Assembly (NCBI RefSeq): GCF_006715765.1
Contig: NZ_VFNV01000001.1
Span: 1,984,001 to 2,048,000 of the forward strand
Direction of reading: 5' to 3'
From: Rarobacter incanus
Lineage (GTDB): Bacteria > Actinomycetota > Actinomycetes > Actinomycetales > Cellulomonadaceae
DNA: 64,000 bases
The notes under the pieces are model-generated. The model was not told where the DNA came from and searched no databases. It saw only the letters and a program-made list of their open reading frames with translations. Made by a program: the position numbers and the translations under genes. The number at the start of each line of letters is the position of its first letter. Within the stretch, counting starts at the first letter, position 1. Positions 63,885 through 64,000 of this stretch are shown one piece after another.

Positions 63885-64000
63885 CTACCGCTGCGGACTA
63901 GAGCGAAACGGCACTAACGCGGGGACGAGGCCGCCCGACACGGTGTTGATGTCGCCCCAGCAGACCAGCGCACTCCGAGTGCAGCGAACGTGCGTGGTGG
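63885..64000 (-). other. Right-edge stretch, possible 3' end of a minus-strand gene
   Basis: On the minus strand a frame is open from the window edge to a TAG (CTA at 63885-63887 on the plus strand), directly after the chitinase stop. The visible residues include CWGDINTVSGGLV and end with PFRSSPQR, and third-base GC is high. This could be the C terminus of a convergent gene, but another minus frame is open too. No family is recognised. Confidence 0.25.

Overview
The window is high-GC actinobacterial chromosome (Actinomycetota, probably a non-mycolate Actinomycetales/Micrococcales-type organism). This is suggested by the gene order rplY-pth-mfd...eno, the block tRNA-Thr/tRNA-Met/rpmG/hadA-like/hadB-like...tRNA-Trp/secE/nusG/rplK/rplA, a menaquinone pathway, FHA proteins with a Hanks-type kinase, a proton-translocating transhydrogenase, and frequent GTG starts with GTGA/ATGA overlaps. 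No insertion sequence, phage gene or CRISPR array was seen.

Region 1 (1-17.9 kb): secreted carbohydrate enzymes interleaved with housekeeping genes. It holds the 3' end of a phytase-like secreted protein, a GH125-like (alpha-mannosidase-type) enzyme, rplY-pth-mfd, a small Pro/Gly-rich membrane protein, and a giant GH92 enzyme. The GH125-like and GH92 genes have nearly the same palindromic operator at a similar distance from the start (GACAACGnTGTCAG core), so they look like one LacI-family regulon. The three secreted proteins end in related Lys-rich Ig-like modules and show no LPXTG motif. The GH92 has Gln where most family members have the catalytic acid Glu, a change I recall from a mannose-1-phosphate-hydrolysing member.

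Region 2 (18-25.5 kb): pntA-pntB, galE, eno, and a secreted parallel beta-helix protein.

Region 3 (25.5-48.6 kb): menB, then divergently a tightly packed run: Ser/Thr kinase, a 2094-residue Ig/Fn3-like surface protein, MoxR ATPase, DUF58 protein, a transglutaminase-fold membrane protein lacking all three catalytic residues, PP2C phosphatase, small membrane protein, menC and menD. HtrA-type protease, menG, a polyprenyl diphosphate synthase and two FHA proteins follow. The first part matches the PFNA-type (protein kinase, Fn3, AAA ATPase) cluster described in bifidobacteria; here it runs directly into menaquinone genes by 4-8 base overlaps.

Region 4 (48.8-61.5 kb): ferredoxin-NADP reductase, htpX, YajQ, tRNA-Tyr/Thr/Met, rpmG, hadA/hadB-like dehydratases, murB, adenosine deaminase-family enzyme, flavodoxin-domain protein, aminotransferase, tRNA-Trp, secE, nusG, rplK, rplA, and an azoreductase-type flavoprotein.

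Region 5 (61.6-64 kb): a secreted GH18 chitinase with a CBM5/12-type module. With the mannosidases it suggests that this strain degrades fungal wall or mannoprotein material.
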